NCBI GenBank assembly: GCA_934417455.1
Contig: CAKRWK010000096.1
Location: 1-5,394 of the forward strand
DNA: 5,394 bases
Source: an uncultured Eubacteriales bacterium
GTDB taxonomy: Bacteria; Bacillota; Clostridia; Oscillospirales; CAG-272
Direction: 5' to 3'
Within the stretch, counting starts at the first letter, position 1. Every line of letters starts with the position of its first letter. A program made the position numbers and the translations under genes. The notes below the pieces were generated by a model. The model was given only the letters and a program-made list of their open reading frames with translations, made no database searches and was not told where the DNA came from. Shown here piece after piece: positions 1 through 5,015 of this stretch.

Positions 1-111
1 TTTGGATTTTCCGACGTAGATGACGGCGCCCTCACTGTTTTTCATGAGGTACACGCCGGGGGTGGCGGGTAGGGAATTGGCCTTGTCCCGCAGGCGTTCT
101 ATGCGTGTCAA
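1..111 (-). CDS. uvrC: UvrABC excinuclease subunit C, N-terminal 37 codons (partial)
   Basis: UvrC makes the dual incisions around bulky DNA lesions in nucleotide excision repair, acting with UvrA and UvrB in the cytoplasm. Only the first 37 residues are inside the window; the gene continues past the left edge. What is seen is the start of the N-terminal GIY-YIG nuclease domain: LPATPGVYLMKN (residues 14-25) and VIYVGKSK (30-37), carrying the GVY and YVG halves of the GIY-YIG signature. The start is TTG at 111-109. It is chosen because an AAAGGAGG ribosome site lies 7 nt upstream and because the start puts the GIY-YIG motif at the usual distance from the N terminus. The HPr gene lies upstream across a 241-nt spacer with no clear promoter, so uvrC may depend on HPr read-through. 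Family identity is secure; the catalytic residues further in cannot be checked. Confidence 0.93.
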   Translation of the reverse strand, partial: MTRIERLRDKANSLPATPGVYLMKNSEGAVIYVGKSK

Positions 112-118
112 GGTCAGA

Positions 119-126
119 CCTCCTTT
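119..126 (-). promoter_or_regulatory. Ribosome binding site of uvrC (decides a TTG start)
   Basis: On the minus strand AAAGGAGG is followed by 7 nt and then TTG. There is no in-frame ATG closer to the conserved LPATPGVYL motif other than Met23, which lies inside the motif. This site is therefore the reason for calling the TTG start. Confidence 0.85.
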
Positions 127-151
127 TCCGCTTTTTTCTTTGTTGTGCGAT

Positions 152-171
152 GCCCGTTACGGGAAACGGGC
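152..171 (-). other. Perfect 7-bp hairpin in the uvrC leader
   Basis: The arms GCCCGTT and AACGGGC (minus strand) pair perfectly around a 6-nt loop, 40 nt upstream of the uvrC TTG start. The sequence that follows on the minus strand is A-rich (AAAGAAAAAAG), not U-rich, so it is not an intrinsic terminator for this strand. It may be a leader structure or an mRNA-stability element. Confidence 0.5.
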
Positions 172-333
172 AGATTTCGGGAAGACAAGTCGTTCTTCGC
201 GGCGAGAGGTCACGCTTCTCTCATATGCCGTTTCCGCACTTCATAAAGAAAAGGGGTGACGTCGACACACACGACATCCCCCGAACCCGGTCTCCGGCCG
301 GCGGCGCGGAAAGCGGTTCAACTTCTTTTTTGC

Positions 334-371
334 CGACTTCCGTCGGCCAAAGTCAAGCCGACGGGAAGTCG
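334..371 (-). other. Long stem-loop spanning the HPr stop codon
   Basis: Positions 334-347 pair with 357-371: a 14-bp, GC-rich stem with one bulged base and a 9-nt loop that contains the HPr TGA stop. In the minus-strand RNA it is followed by GGCAAAAAAGAAG, that is by A rather than U, so it does not meet the intrinsic-terminator rule. It may protect the HPr mRNA 3' end from exonucleases, cause pausing, or mark a processing point between HPr and uvrC. Confidence 0.6.
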
Positions 372-619
372 CTGTTAATCAAGGCAACAAGGCCTTCCAC
401 GGCGGCGCCCTCGTCCGGGCCGTCCGCAATCAGCGTAATGGTGGTTCCTTTGACAATGCCGAGCGAAAGAACGCCGAGCAGGCTCTTGGCGTTGACTCTG
501 CAATCCTCTTTTTCCACCCAAATGGAACTCTTATAGGAATTTGCCTTCTGAATGAAAAATGTGGCAGGTCTTGCGTGAAGGCCGACATGGTTCTGTATCG
601 TGACGCTTTGCGAAATCAT
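353..619 (-). CDS. ptsH: Phosphocarrier protein HPr (PTS)
   Basis: HPr is the small cytoplasmic protein that passes phosphate from PEP-loaded enzyme I to the sugar-specific EIIA proteins. In Gram-positive bacteria it is also a regulatory protein for carbon catabolite control. The product has 88 residues, the normal length. The active-site loop NHVGLHARPA (residues 10-19) places the phosphorylated histidine at His15, with Arg17 behind it. The regulatory site is also intact: NAKSLLGVLSLG (43-54) has Ser46, the target of HPr kinase/phosphorylase in Gram-positives. Having both residues argues for true HPr rather than Crh, which lacks His15. The ATG at 619 has an AAAGGGAG ribosome site 10 nt upstream, and its own strong promoter sits about 30 nt further up. 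Paralogous HPr genes are common in Clostridia, so this may not be the only copy. The family call is very secure, the symbol somewhat less so. Confidence 0.93.
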   Translation of the reverse strand: MISQSVTIQNHVGLHARPATFFIQKANSYKSSIWVEKEDCRVNAKSLLGVLSLGIVKGTTITLIADGPDEGAAVEGLVALINSDFPSA

Positions 620-655
620 ACAAATGATGCTCCCTTTGCAATTTTCATTACCCCA

Positions 656-684
656 AGTATAACAAATCTTTGTATAAAAATCAA
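656..684 (-). promoter_or_regulatory. Sigma-A type promoter of the HPr gene
   Basis: On the minus strand, -35 TTGATT (684-679), a 17-nt spacer and -10 TATACT (661-656) are preceded by TGT, giving an extended -10 (TGn). A run of nine T on the minus strand (704-696) lies 11 nt upstream of the -35 box, where an UP-element-like contact would be. The predicted start is an A near 649, giving a leader of about 30 nt to the HPr ATG. This lets HPr be expressed independently of the membrane-protein genes upstream. Confidence 0.88.
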
Positions 685-755
685 TACCTTTTCCGAAAAA
701 AAAACGGGATTTTACATAAGGGAGCGCTGTTTTTTGTCGTTTTTTTGGCGAAGAC

Positions 756-1229
756 TCAGGGAATCGGGCGCACGCGCACCACTGTGACGGACAATGTGAC
801 GCATTCGCCGCGGAGTTTCATCGTGGTGCCGGGACGGTCGGCAAGGTGCCGCCCGGCAAAAAAGCCGTCCTCCGTCATGCGCCCGTCGGTGTGCAGTGTC
901 AGAAGAAGGTCACGTTCGGTCGGGGAGGGCAGAGACAGAATGAGGCCGTCCGCCGTCACGACGCGGACGGTGCTCGGGACGGTTTCCCGTTCCGATACGG
1001 TAAAGTCCGCTTTGCCGGCGGCATGAAAAACGGATTCCCCCTCCGCCGTCCGACAAACATCACCGTCGCATGCGGCGGCACGCACCAGCACCTCGGCCGT
1101 CTGCCGCTTTCCCACCCACCCCGTGTGCGGCAGGCGAAAGGCAACCAGCGCGGAAAACAGGGCGAGAAGCGAAAGCGAAAGTGCGATGTCAAGGACGGTG
1201 ATTTTCTTTTCGTGCGGTTCGTTTTTCAT
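756..1229 (-). CDS. Small single-pass membrane protein, probable diverged DUF4330-like paralogue
   Basis: This is a 157-residue protein of unknown function. The ATG at 1229 is chosen because it overlaps the TGA of the upstream gene by 4 nt (ATGA), a sign of translational coupling. A longer reading upstream in this frame would give an Arg/Gly-rich stretch that is only a shadow of the neighbouring gene. Residues 11-32 form one hydrophobic segment after a charged N terminus, so it is probably anchored with most of the chain (33-157) outside. The remainder is rich in beta-forming residues. It lines up by eye with the gene upstream: GESVFHAAGKADFTVSE (64-80) with its GDRLLDKGGGRTLGTV region, and FFAGRHLADRPGTTMKLRG (123-141) with its VGGRPLAVGDDILFL region. 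The VGD turn is less well kept here, and two cysteines (54, 59) lie close together. DUF4330 membership is an inference from this resemblance. Confidence 0.75.
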   Translation of the reverse strand: MKNEPHEKKITVLDIALSLSLLALFSALVAFRLPHTGWVGKRQTAEVLVRAAACDGDVCRTAEGESVFHAAGKADFTVSERETVPSTVRVVTADGLILSLPSPTERDLLLTLHTDGRMTEDGFFAGRHLADRPGTTMKLRGECVTLSVTVVRVRPIP

Positions 1230-1684
1230 CGGATGACGGCCACCCGTCCCGTGCCCGCACAATCCCATGACAGAAAGAGAATATCGTCTCCGACGGCGAG
1301 CGGCCGTCCGCCGACCTTTACGCCGCCGCGCCGCGTGCCTTCCGCCGTAACGGTGATGTCCATATCCCAAAGGTCGGGTACCTCGGACGAAACCAACTGC
1401 CCAGCCTCCTCGCTGTATACCGTTTGTTCCGAGCGGCACATGCGTACCTCGCGCACCGTGCCGAGCGTGCGTCCGCCGCCTTTGTCAAGCAGACGGTCGC
1501 CGACGTGCAGGTGCTCCGCCATGTCGCCCTCCACGCCCGTCACGCGGAGAACAAAGGTAAGACTCTCCTTTTGCTTTGTCCCCTCGGGTCGGGTGAGAAA
1601 GCAGAGCGCAACGGCCAAAAGCACGAAGGCGCCTATCAGAATCACCGCCGGCACGTCGTGCCGTTTCCCGGTTTTTTCACTCAT
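1226..1684 (-). CDS. DUF4330-like single-pass membrane protein
   Basis: A 152-residue protein of unknown function. After a basic N terminus, residues 11-31 are a single hydrophobic helix; the rest is predicted to be outside the membrane. The pattern LHVGDRLLDKGGGRTLGTVREV (split across residues 59-80), a DMDITVTAEG strand (107-116) and VGGRPLAVGDDILFL (124-138) match what I recall of the DUF4330 family, found in Clostridia near surface-polysaccharide genes. The start is ATG at 1684 with GAGG 7 nt upstream. The stop overlaps the ATG of the next gene by 4 nt, so the two are likely made together and may form a pair. The O-antigen-ligase-type gene lies 126 nt upstream, with a hairpin between them and no clear promoter, so expression probably depends on read-through from that gene. 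The family assignment is from memory and moderate in certainty; that it is a real gene is secure. Confidence 0.8.
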   Translation of the reverse strand: MSEKTGKRHDVPAVILIGAFVLLAVALCFLTRPEGTKQKESLTFVLRVTGVEGDMAEHLHVGDRLLDKGGGRTLGTVREVRMCRSEQTVYSEEAGQLVSSEVPDLWDMDITVTAEGTRRGGVKVGGRPLAVGDDILFLSWDCAGTGRVAVIR

Positions 1685-1740
1685 ATATATACCTCGCTTT
1701 TTTCTTTCTATTGTGCCCGGAAAAGCGAAATGTTACGCAC

Positions 1741-1780
1741 AAAGAAAGAGCGGATTCCCCGCAAAAAACGTGAAATCCGC
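1741..1780 (-). terminator. Weak intrinsic terminator or attenuator after the ligase-like gene
   Basis: On the minus strand, positions 1780-1772 (GCGGATTTC) pair with 1758-1750 (GAATCCGC side): 9 bp with one G-U pair, around a loop that itself can close two more pairs. It is followed directly by TCTTTCTTTG, a pyrimidine-rich but interrupted tract. The hairpin sits 31 nt after the ligase stop and before the two DUF4330-like genes, for which no promoter was found, so partial termination is more likely than complete termination. Confidence 0.5.
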
Positions 1781-1792
1781 CAATAATTATTG
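1781..1792. repeat. Perfect 12-bp palindrome in an AT-rich gap
   Basis: CAATAATTATTG reads the same on both strands and lies between the ligase stop codon and the terminator-like hairpin. It is AT-rich in a GC-rich surround. It could be a protein-binding site or only part of a single-stranded AU-rich RNA segment; nothing in the sequence decides this. Confidence 0.4.
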
Positions 1793-1810
1793 ACAAAAAC
1801 GGTATATTTT

Positions 1811-3619
1811 TCAGTTATCCGACACTTCGATGTCCACCGAGGCTTCCTCGGCGCTGTGTCCCGCCTCATCGGAATAAGAACGGTCGTCGTACTCGTTTTT
1901 CGCAATGCGGAGCGTGGCCGCGCCGATGCCGAATACGGCGAAGAAAAGCCAGAGCATGGACATGTTCGAAAAGGGGTAATCCGCCGCGCCGAACACAAGC
2001 AGGGACAGCAGGGCGGCCGTCGCCGCCACGGCGGGCAGGCGGACGGTACTGCGGCGCAGATACTTGCGGTAGGCCGACAGGTGAAAGACGCGAAGGACAA
2101 AAAGCGCAAGGAAGAACAGCAGGGCAAACATCCCCGCTTCCGACAGGATTTCGAGAAGCAGGTTATGGCTGTGCGGCGAGGTGACGCCCGCCTCCGCGTA
2201 GTCCGCGAAAGCCTCGGAAAAAGCATCTGGGCCGATGCCGACGCCGAAAAGCAGAGAGTCGCGCGCCATGCGAAGGGAGGAACGGTACACCGACAGGCGG
2301 TAGACTATCGACGAATCGGACAGCGAAAGGACGGAGCCGAGACGTTTGAGAACGGCAGAGGGGAGAAAGAAGAGCCCGTAAGGAAGCGCACAGAGCACGG
2401 CGAGCGTGATGCCCGGGCGGTGCAGTCCGGCAAAGACAAATCCGAACACGAGACCGACGGCCAGCGCTATCCACGCGCCGCGCGACCATGTGAGAACGAG
2501 GGCGGCCAGGGACAAAAGTGCCGTGGCGCCATAGAAAAATTTCTTTGCGGGCTGTTTCTTTTCCGCGCACAAGGCGAGGGAAAACATAACGGCCACCAGC
2601 AGATACACCGCGAGAATGTTCGGATTGCCGAAGGTGCCCGTGACGCGGTCGGTGATAACCCCTTCAAAGGCCGCGTCCGTCCAGTTGCCGTTATCGATGC
2701 CGAAGGCGGCCTGGCAGACCGCATATACCGAGAGCGGAACGGAGGAAACGGCGACGGCGCCGAGCGCGCAGTCCGTCAGACGGCGGTTGACGAGGAGATT
2801 GCCCGCGAGCGGGCAGGAGCACAGCAGAAGCGCAAAGACCGCCGCCTGCTGCGACGTGCCCGACACGAGCCCCGCGATAAGAACGGAAAGCCCGAACAGA
2901 AAGAAGGTTACGTCATAGGGGGTGAGATGGAACACGCGGTTGCCGAGCGCCGCTTTGCGGATAAAGGACAGAAGCGAAAGCAAAAGCAGCGCACAGAGCG
3001 CGAGCGTCGGGTGCGGCAGAAGCGGCAGGGCGGGAAAGGCAAGAAGCGTCAGGAAAAACGGCATTTCCGGCGAAGAAAAGGACATCCAGACAAGGAAGAT
3101 GCCGCCGACGGCCAGGGGGACGTAATATGTCTCCGTGAAAAAGCCCACAAAGGCGAGAACAAAGCCGAAAATGACGGACAGATAGGTGCGTATCCCCGGC
3201 ACCTCTTCGGAGCGGTATCTCTTCCGCAAACAGAAGAAATCAAAGAAAACAAAGGAAAACAAAGCCGATTCCTGGGAAAGCAGACATAATGGCATGTCGG
3301 AAAGCAACAGCGGAATGCCGACAAGGGCACACACGAGCCCCACCACGGCGGACACCGGGTCGGAGAGGAAAAACGAGTTGAGTTGGGTCGTACCGAAGTA
3401 GAGAAGTACCGTCGTCAGCCCGAACACGAGCAGGGCGGAGCCGTAGGAACGGGCGGATGTGTAGGCAAAGACCTTGCCGATGCCGTCAAAGACGCGGTGC
3501 AGACGGCTTCTTTCCAGCACACGGCCGTCACCGGTGCGGCCGCCGCTGATGACCCGTCCCGCAAAAAAACGGCCGGTGGTGCGTCCGCGGTCGTCGCGGA
3601 CGGCGGTTGTTCGTTTCAA
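1811..3619 (-). CDS. O-antigen ligase / polysaccharide polymerase family membrane protein (Wzy_C)
   Basis: A 602-residue polytopic membrane protein of the WaaL/Wzy (Wzy_C) superfamily, which joins or polymerises lipid-linked glycans at the outer face of the membrane. Many hydrophobic segments run from about residue 61 to 570. Family motifs lie in order: RVTGTFGNPN (325-334), TWSRGAW (377-383), an Arg-rich YRLSVYRSSLRMARDSLLFG stretch (440-459), GVGIGPDAF (459-467), and SPHSHNLLLEILSEAG (481-496) in the large outer loop, whose His485 matches the conserved histidine of the ligases. In a Gram-positive there is no lipid A, so the substrate is more likely a wall or capsular glycan; this is inference. 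The chain is longer than usual ligases: a 50-residue Arg-rich N-terminal tail (11 Arg) and an acidic C-terminal tail (574-602, 10 Asp/Glu). The TTG start at 3619 is supported by AAGGAGG 9 nt upstream; the first internal Met is at residue 109. trmD lies 41 nt upstream. Confidence 0.9.
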   Translation of the reverse strand: MKRTTAVRDDRGRTTGRFFAGRVISGGRTGDGRVLERSRLHRVFDGIGKVFAYTSARSYGSALLVFGLTTVLLYFGTTQLNSFFLSDPVSAVVGLVCALVGIPLLLSDMPLCLLSQESALFSFVFFDFFCLRKRYRSEEVPGIRTYLSVIFGFVLAFVGFFTETYYVPLAVGGIFLVWMSFSSPEMPFFLTLLAFPALPLLPHPTLALCALLLLSLLSFIRKAALGNRVFHLTPYDVTFFLFGLSVLIAGLVSGTSQQAAVFALLLCSCPLAGNLLVNRRLTDCALGAVAVSSVPLSVYAVCQAAFGIDNGNWTDAAFEGVITDRVTGTFGNPNILAVYLLVAVMFSLALCAEKKQPAKKFFYGATALLSLAALVLTWSRGAWIALAVGLVFGFVFAGLHRPGITLAVLCALPYGLFFLPSAVLKRLGSVLSLSDSSIVYRLSVYRSSLRMARDSLLFGVGIGPDAFSEAFADYAEAGVTSPHSHNLLLEILSEAGMFALLFFLALFVLRVFHLSAYRKYLRRSTVRLPAVAATAALLSLLVFGAADYPFSNMSMLWLFFAVFGIGAATLRIAKNEYDDRSYSDEAGHSAEEASVDIEVSDN

Positions 3620-3628
3620 AGCGTATCC

Positions 3629-3647
3629 CCTCCTTCCGGGGCGGAAG
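3629..3647 (-). promoter_or_regulatory. Ribosome site of the ligase-like gene, partly inside a small hairpin
   Basis: AAGGAGG on the minus strand (3635-3629) is followed by 9 nt and a TTG start. The 5' part of this site (GGAAG, 3637-3633) can pair perfectly with CTTCC at 3647-3643 across a 5-nt loop of GCCCC. A TTG start plus a partly paired ribosome site would be expected to hold translation down compared with trmD, although the 5-bp stem is short. Confidence 0.6.
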
Positions 3648-3660
3648 TTTTCTTTTTTCG

Positions 3661-4392
3661 TTAGGCCTTTTTCTCGTTCGGGCGGAGCGCCTCTTCAAAT
3701 TCGGGATGCAGATCGAGCAGGTCGGGGCGCCGTTCTTTTGTGACGGCCACGGCCTGTTCGAGCCGCCAGCGGTCGACTTTGCCGTGGTCGCCCGACAGGA
3801 GCACCTCGGGCACCTCACGCCCGTTCCATACCCGCGGATGCGTGTACTGCGGATATTCGAGCAGTCCCGAAGCGACCGATTCGCCCTCGTAGCATTCGGG
3901 GGCGGCGAGCACGCCGTCTTTCAGTCTGGCAACGGCGTCTACAACGATGCAGGCGGGAATTTCGCCACCCGTCAGCACATAGTCACCGATGGTGATTTCC
4001 TCATCGACGATTTCGTCAAGCACCCGCTGGTCGACCCCTTCGTAGTGCCCGCAGACGAAAATCAGGTTGTCATACGCCGAAAGTTCCTTTGCCACATCGT
4101 GAGTGAGCAGTCGCCCCTTTGGCGACATATATATGACGCGCACGCGGTGGTCGGAGGGAATGTCCGCCCGCACGGCGCGGTAGCAGTCGTAAATCGGCTG
4201 GCAGGTCAGGAGCATGCCTTTGCCGCCGCCGTACGGCGTATCGTCCACGTTGTGATGTTTGTCCGTCGAATAGGGACGGATGTGATGGGCGCGGATGTCG
4301 ATATACCCCGCTTTGACGGCGCGGCCGATGATGCTTTCGCCGAGCACGGTCATCACCATGTCGGGAAAAAGGGTGATACTGGCAAATCTCAT
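3661..4392 (-). CDS. trmD: tRNA (guanine-N1-)-methyltransferase TrmD
   Basis: TrmD methylates N1 of G37, next to the anticodon in tRNAs that read CNN codons, using S-adenosylmethionine; this prevents +1 frameshifting and is usually essential. The 243-residue product has the normal length and all the SPOUT landmarks: DTPYGGGKGML (51-61), SPKGR (90-94), CGHYEGVDQRV (114-124) and DEEITIGDYVLTGGEIPA (130-147) of the trefoil-knot SAM site, DAVARL (152-157) with Arg156, LLEYPQYTHP (177-186) and VPEVLLSGDH (194-203). By count from Arg156, the residue at the known catalytic Asp position (Asp169 in the Haemophilus enzyme) is Glu171, a conservative change. The ATG at 4392 follows the rimM stop by a single nucleotide, with GAGGTG overlapping the end of rimM, so the two are translationally coupled and share the promoter before rimM. 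The identity is very secure. Confidence 0.98.
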   Translation of the reverse strand: MRFASITLFPDMVMTVLGESIIGRAVKAGYIDIRAHHIRPYSTDKHHNVDDTPYGGGKGMLLTCQPIYDCYRAVRADIPSDHRVRVIYMSPKGRLLTHDVAKELSAYDNLIFVCGHYEGVDQRVLDEIVDEEITIGDYVLTGGEIPACIVVDAVARLKDGVLAAPECYEGESVASGLLEYPQYTHPRVWNGREVPEVLLSGDHGKVDRWRLEQAVAVTKERRPDLLDLHPEFEEALRPNEKKA

Positions 4393-4393
4393 G

Positions 4394-4906
4394 TCACACC
4401 TCGTCGAAAAAGCCGGGAATCGGCGTGATGAAAAGCCCCTCGTCAGGGTCGGCGCGGCGGATAAAAACGGGGACGTCGGGAATCAGAACATCGCCCGATT
4501 CCGTCCTCACCGTGAACAGGCGTCCGCGCGCGGCGTCGTCCACCGAGCGCACATGTCCGTAGACGCGGCCGGTGTCGGCGTCGATGACGGGCACACCTAT
4601 CATGTCCGCAATAAAATAACGGCCGGACGGCAGGGGGATGTCCTCTCTTTTCAGGTAGAGCACGGTGCCGCCGAGCGCCACCGCCGCCTCGCGGCTCCCG
4701 ACCCCTTCGATGCCGAGAATCACCATATGACCGGCGGGGGTTGCCGAGGTGATTTTGCGTTCCGTGTAGCCGTCCTTTCCGGCGAGAAAAACGCGCTTTT
4801 GCGCCGCAAGCACCTTCGGAGAATCACACCAGACTTCCGTTTTGAACAGTCCGTGGACGCCGTGTGCCGAGCACACTTTGCCACATTCGAGATACATATT
4901 TTTCAT
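4394..4906 (-). CDS. rimM: Ribosome maturation factor RimM
   Basis: RimM helps assemble the head of the 30S ribosomal subunit, binding near ribosomal protein S19 and aiding 16S rRNA processing. From the chosen start it has 170 residues, the usual length. The N-terminal RimM barrel begins with MYLECGKVCSAHGVHGLFK (4-22), and EAAVALGGTVLYLKREDIP (73-91) ends it. The C-terminal PRC-like barrel has YFIADMIGVPVID (97-109) and closes with LIPDVPVFIRR and GLFITPIPGFFDEV (141-151, 157-170). An in-frame ATG at 4924 would add six residues, but it lies inside the promoter spacer and is not expected in the mRNA. ATG 4906 is within about 2 nt of the predicted transcript start; ATG 4897 is the other choice. 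None of the three has a Shine-Dalgarno sequence. trmD follows after 1 nt. The usual rpsP and KH-domain neighbours upstream are replaced by a glycosyltransferase gene. Confidence 0.96.
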   Translation of the reverse strand: MKNMYLECGKVCSAHGVHGLFKTEVWCDSPKVLAAQKRVFLAGKDGYTERKITSATPAGHMVILGIEGVGSREAAVALGGTVLYLKREDIPLPSGRYFIADMIGVPVIDADTGRVYGHVRSVDDAARGRLFTVRTESGDVLIPDVPVFIRRADPDEGLFITPIPGFFDEV

Positions 4907-4914
4907 ATACACGC

Positions 4915-4943
4915 ATTGTACCATATACGGGCGCGAATGTCAA
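4915..4943 (-). promoter_or_regulatory. Strong sigma-A type promoter of rimM-trmD
   Basis: On the minus strand a perfect -35 box TTGACA (4943-4938), a 17-nt spacer and -10 TACAAT (4920-4915) are seen, with TGG before the -10 giving an extended -10 element. The T-rich stretch TTTTTTCTTA just upstream could act as an UP element. The start of transcription predicted 7 nt after the -10 is an A at 4908, 2 nt before the favoured rimM ATG. Confidence 0.9.
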
Positions 4944-4947
4944 TAAG

Positions 4948-4981
4948 AAAAAATTCGTTCCGCGACGGATATGCGTCCGCG
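4948..4981 (-). terminator. Terminator-like hairpin after the glycosyltransferase gene
   Basis: On the minus strand, CGC-G-GACG (4981-4974, one bulged base) pairs with CGTCGCG (4967-4961) around a 6-nt loop, 35 nt after the stop codon. A run of six T (4953-4948) follows 7 nt later. The gap between stem and T-run makes it a weak intrinsic terminator; the T-run also lies directly upstream of the rimM promoter. It probably separates the glycosyltransferase transcript from rimM-trmD only in part. Confidence 0.45.
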
Positions 4982-5015
4982 CTGCGGGATGCAAAAAAGT
5001 AAAAAACAAAGACCG

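Larger units (their letters stand above)
112..352 (-). other. 241-nt hairpin-rich spacer between HPr gene and uvrC
   Basis: No gene is supported here. Read on the minus strand, the spacer holds several dyads. One is the strong hairpin over the HPr stop codon, listed separately. Another is a GAACC/GGTTC stem (283-287 with 315-319) enclosing CCGG-rich repeats. There is also a 5-bp GAGAG/CTCTC stem (204-208 with 218-222), and a perfect 7-bp GCCCGTT/AACGGGC stem with a 6-nt loop (152-158 with 165-171). None is followed by a U-tract on the minus strand, so no classic intrinsic terminator is present. No convincing -35/-10 pair was found before uvrC. It could be a structured 5' leader of uvrC or a processed intercistronic region; neither is proven. 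Confidence 0.5.

Noticed and set aside
222..278. A short minus-strand reading frame of 18 codons (about 278 to 222) in the HPr-uvrC gap
   Set aside because: Only a G-run immediately before its ATG, spacing too short for a ribosome site, and no recognisable product.
696..755. Intrinsic terminator between the second small membrane protein and HPr gene, suggested by a run of nine T on the minus strand
   Set aside because: No stable stem can be formed directly before the T-run; both flanking GC patches on the strand are C-rich and cannot pair.
1230..1439. N-terminal extension of the second small membrane protein up to 1439
   Set aside because: The added residues are an Arg/Gly-rich shadow of the upstream gene, and the ATG at 1229 with its 4-nt overlap precedes the hydrophobic anchor properly.
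846..1793. A 315-codon open frame on the plus strand opposite the two small membrane proteins
   Set aside because: Arg/Pro/Ser-rich, no recognisable domain and no ribosome site; the minus-strand genes have an ATGA overlap, helices and a ribosome site.
1790..1818. Plus-strand promoter with TTGACA at 1790-1795
   Set aside because: At 17 nt spacing the -10 would be AGTTAT, a poor match, and there is no plus-strand gene to serve. The better TATATT is only 7 nt away from the -35.
1790..3289. A 499-codon open frame on the plus strand opposite the ligase-like gene
   Set aside because: It has no ribosome site, begins at TTG, and its product is a low-complexity Arg/Lys/Glu/Gly/Gln-rich chain, as expected from reading the opposite strand of a GC-rich hydrophobic membrane protein. 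The minus-strand frame has clear family motifs.
3607..4428. A 273-codon open frame on the plus strand opposite trmD
   Set aside because: trmD on the minus strand is unmistakable; the plus-strand frame is its shadow.
4907..4924. rimM start at the ATG at 4924
   Set aside because: This codon lies inside the 17-nt spacer of a near-consensus promoter, has no ribosome site, and the added residues are not part of the RimM fold.
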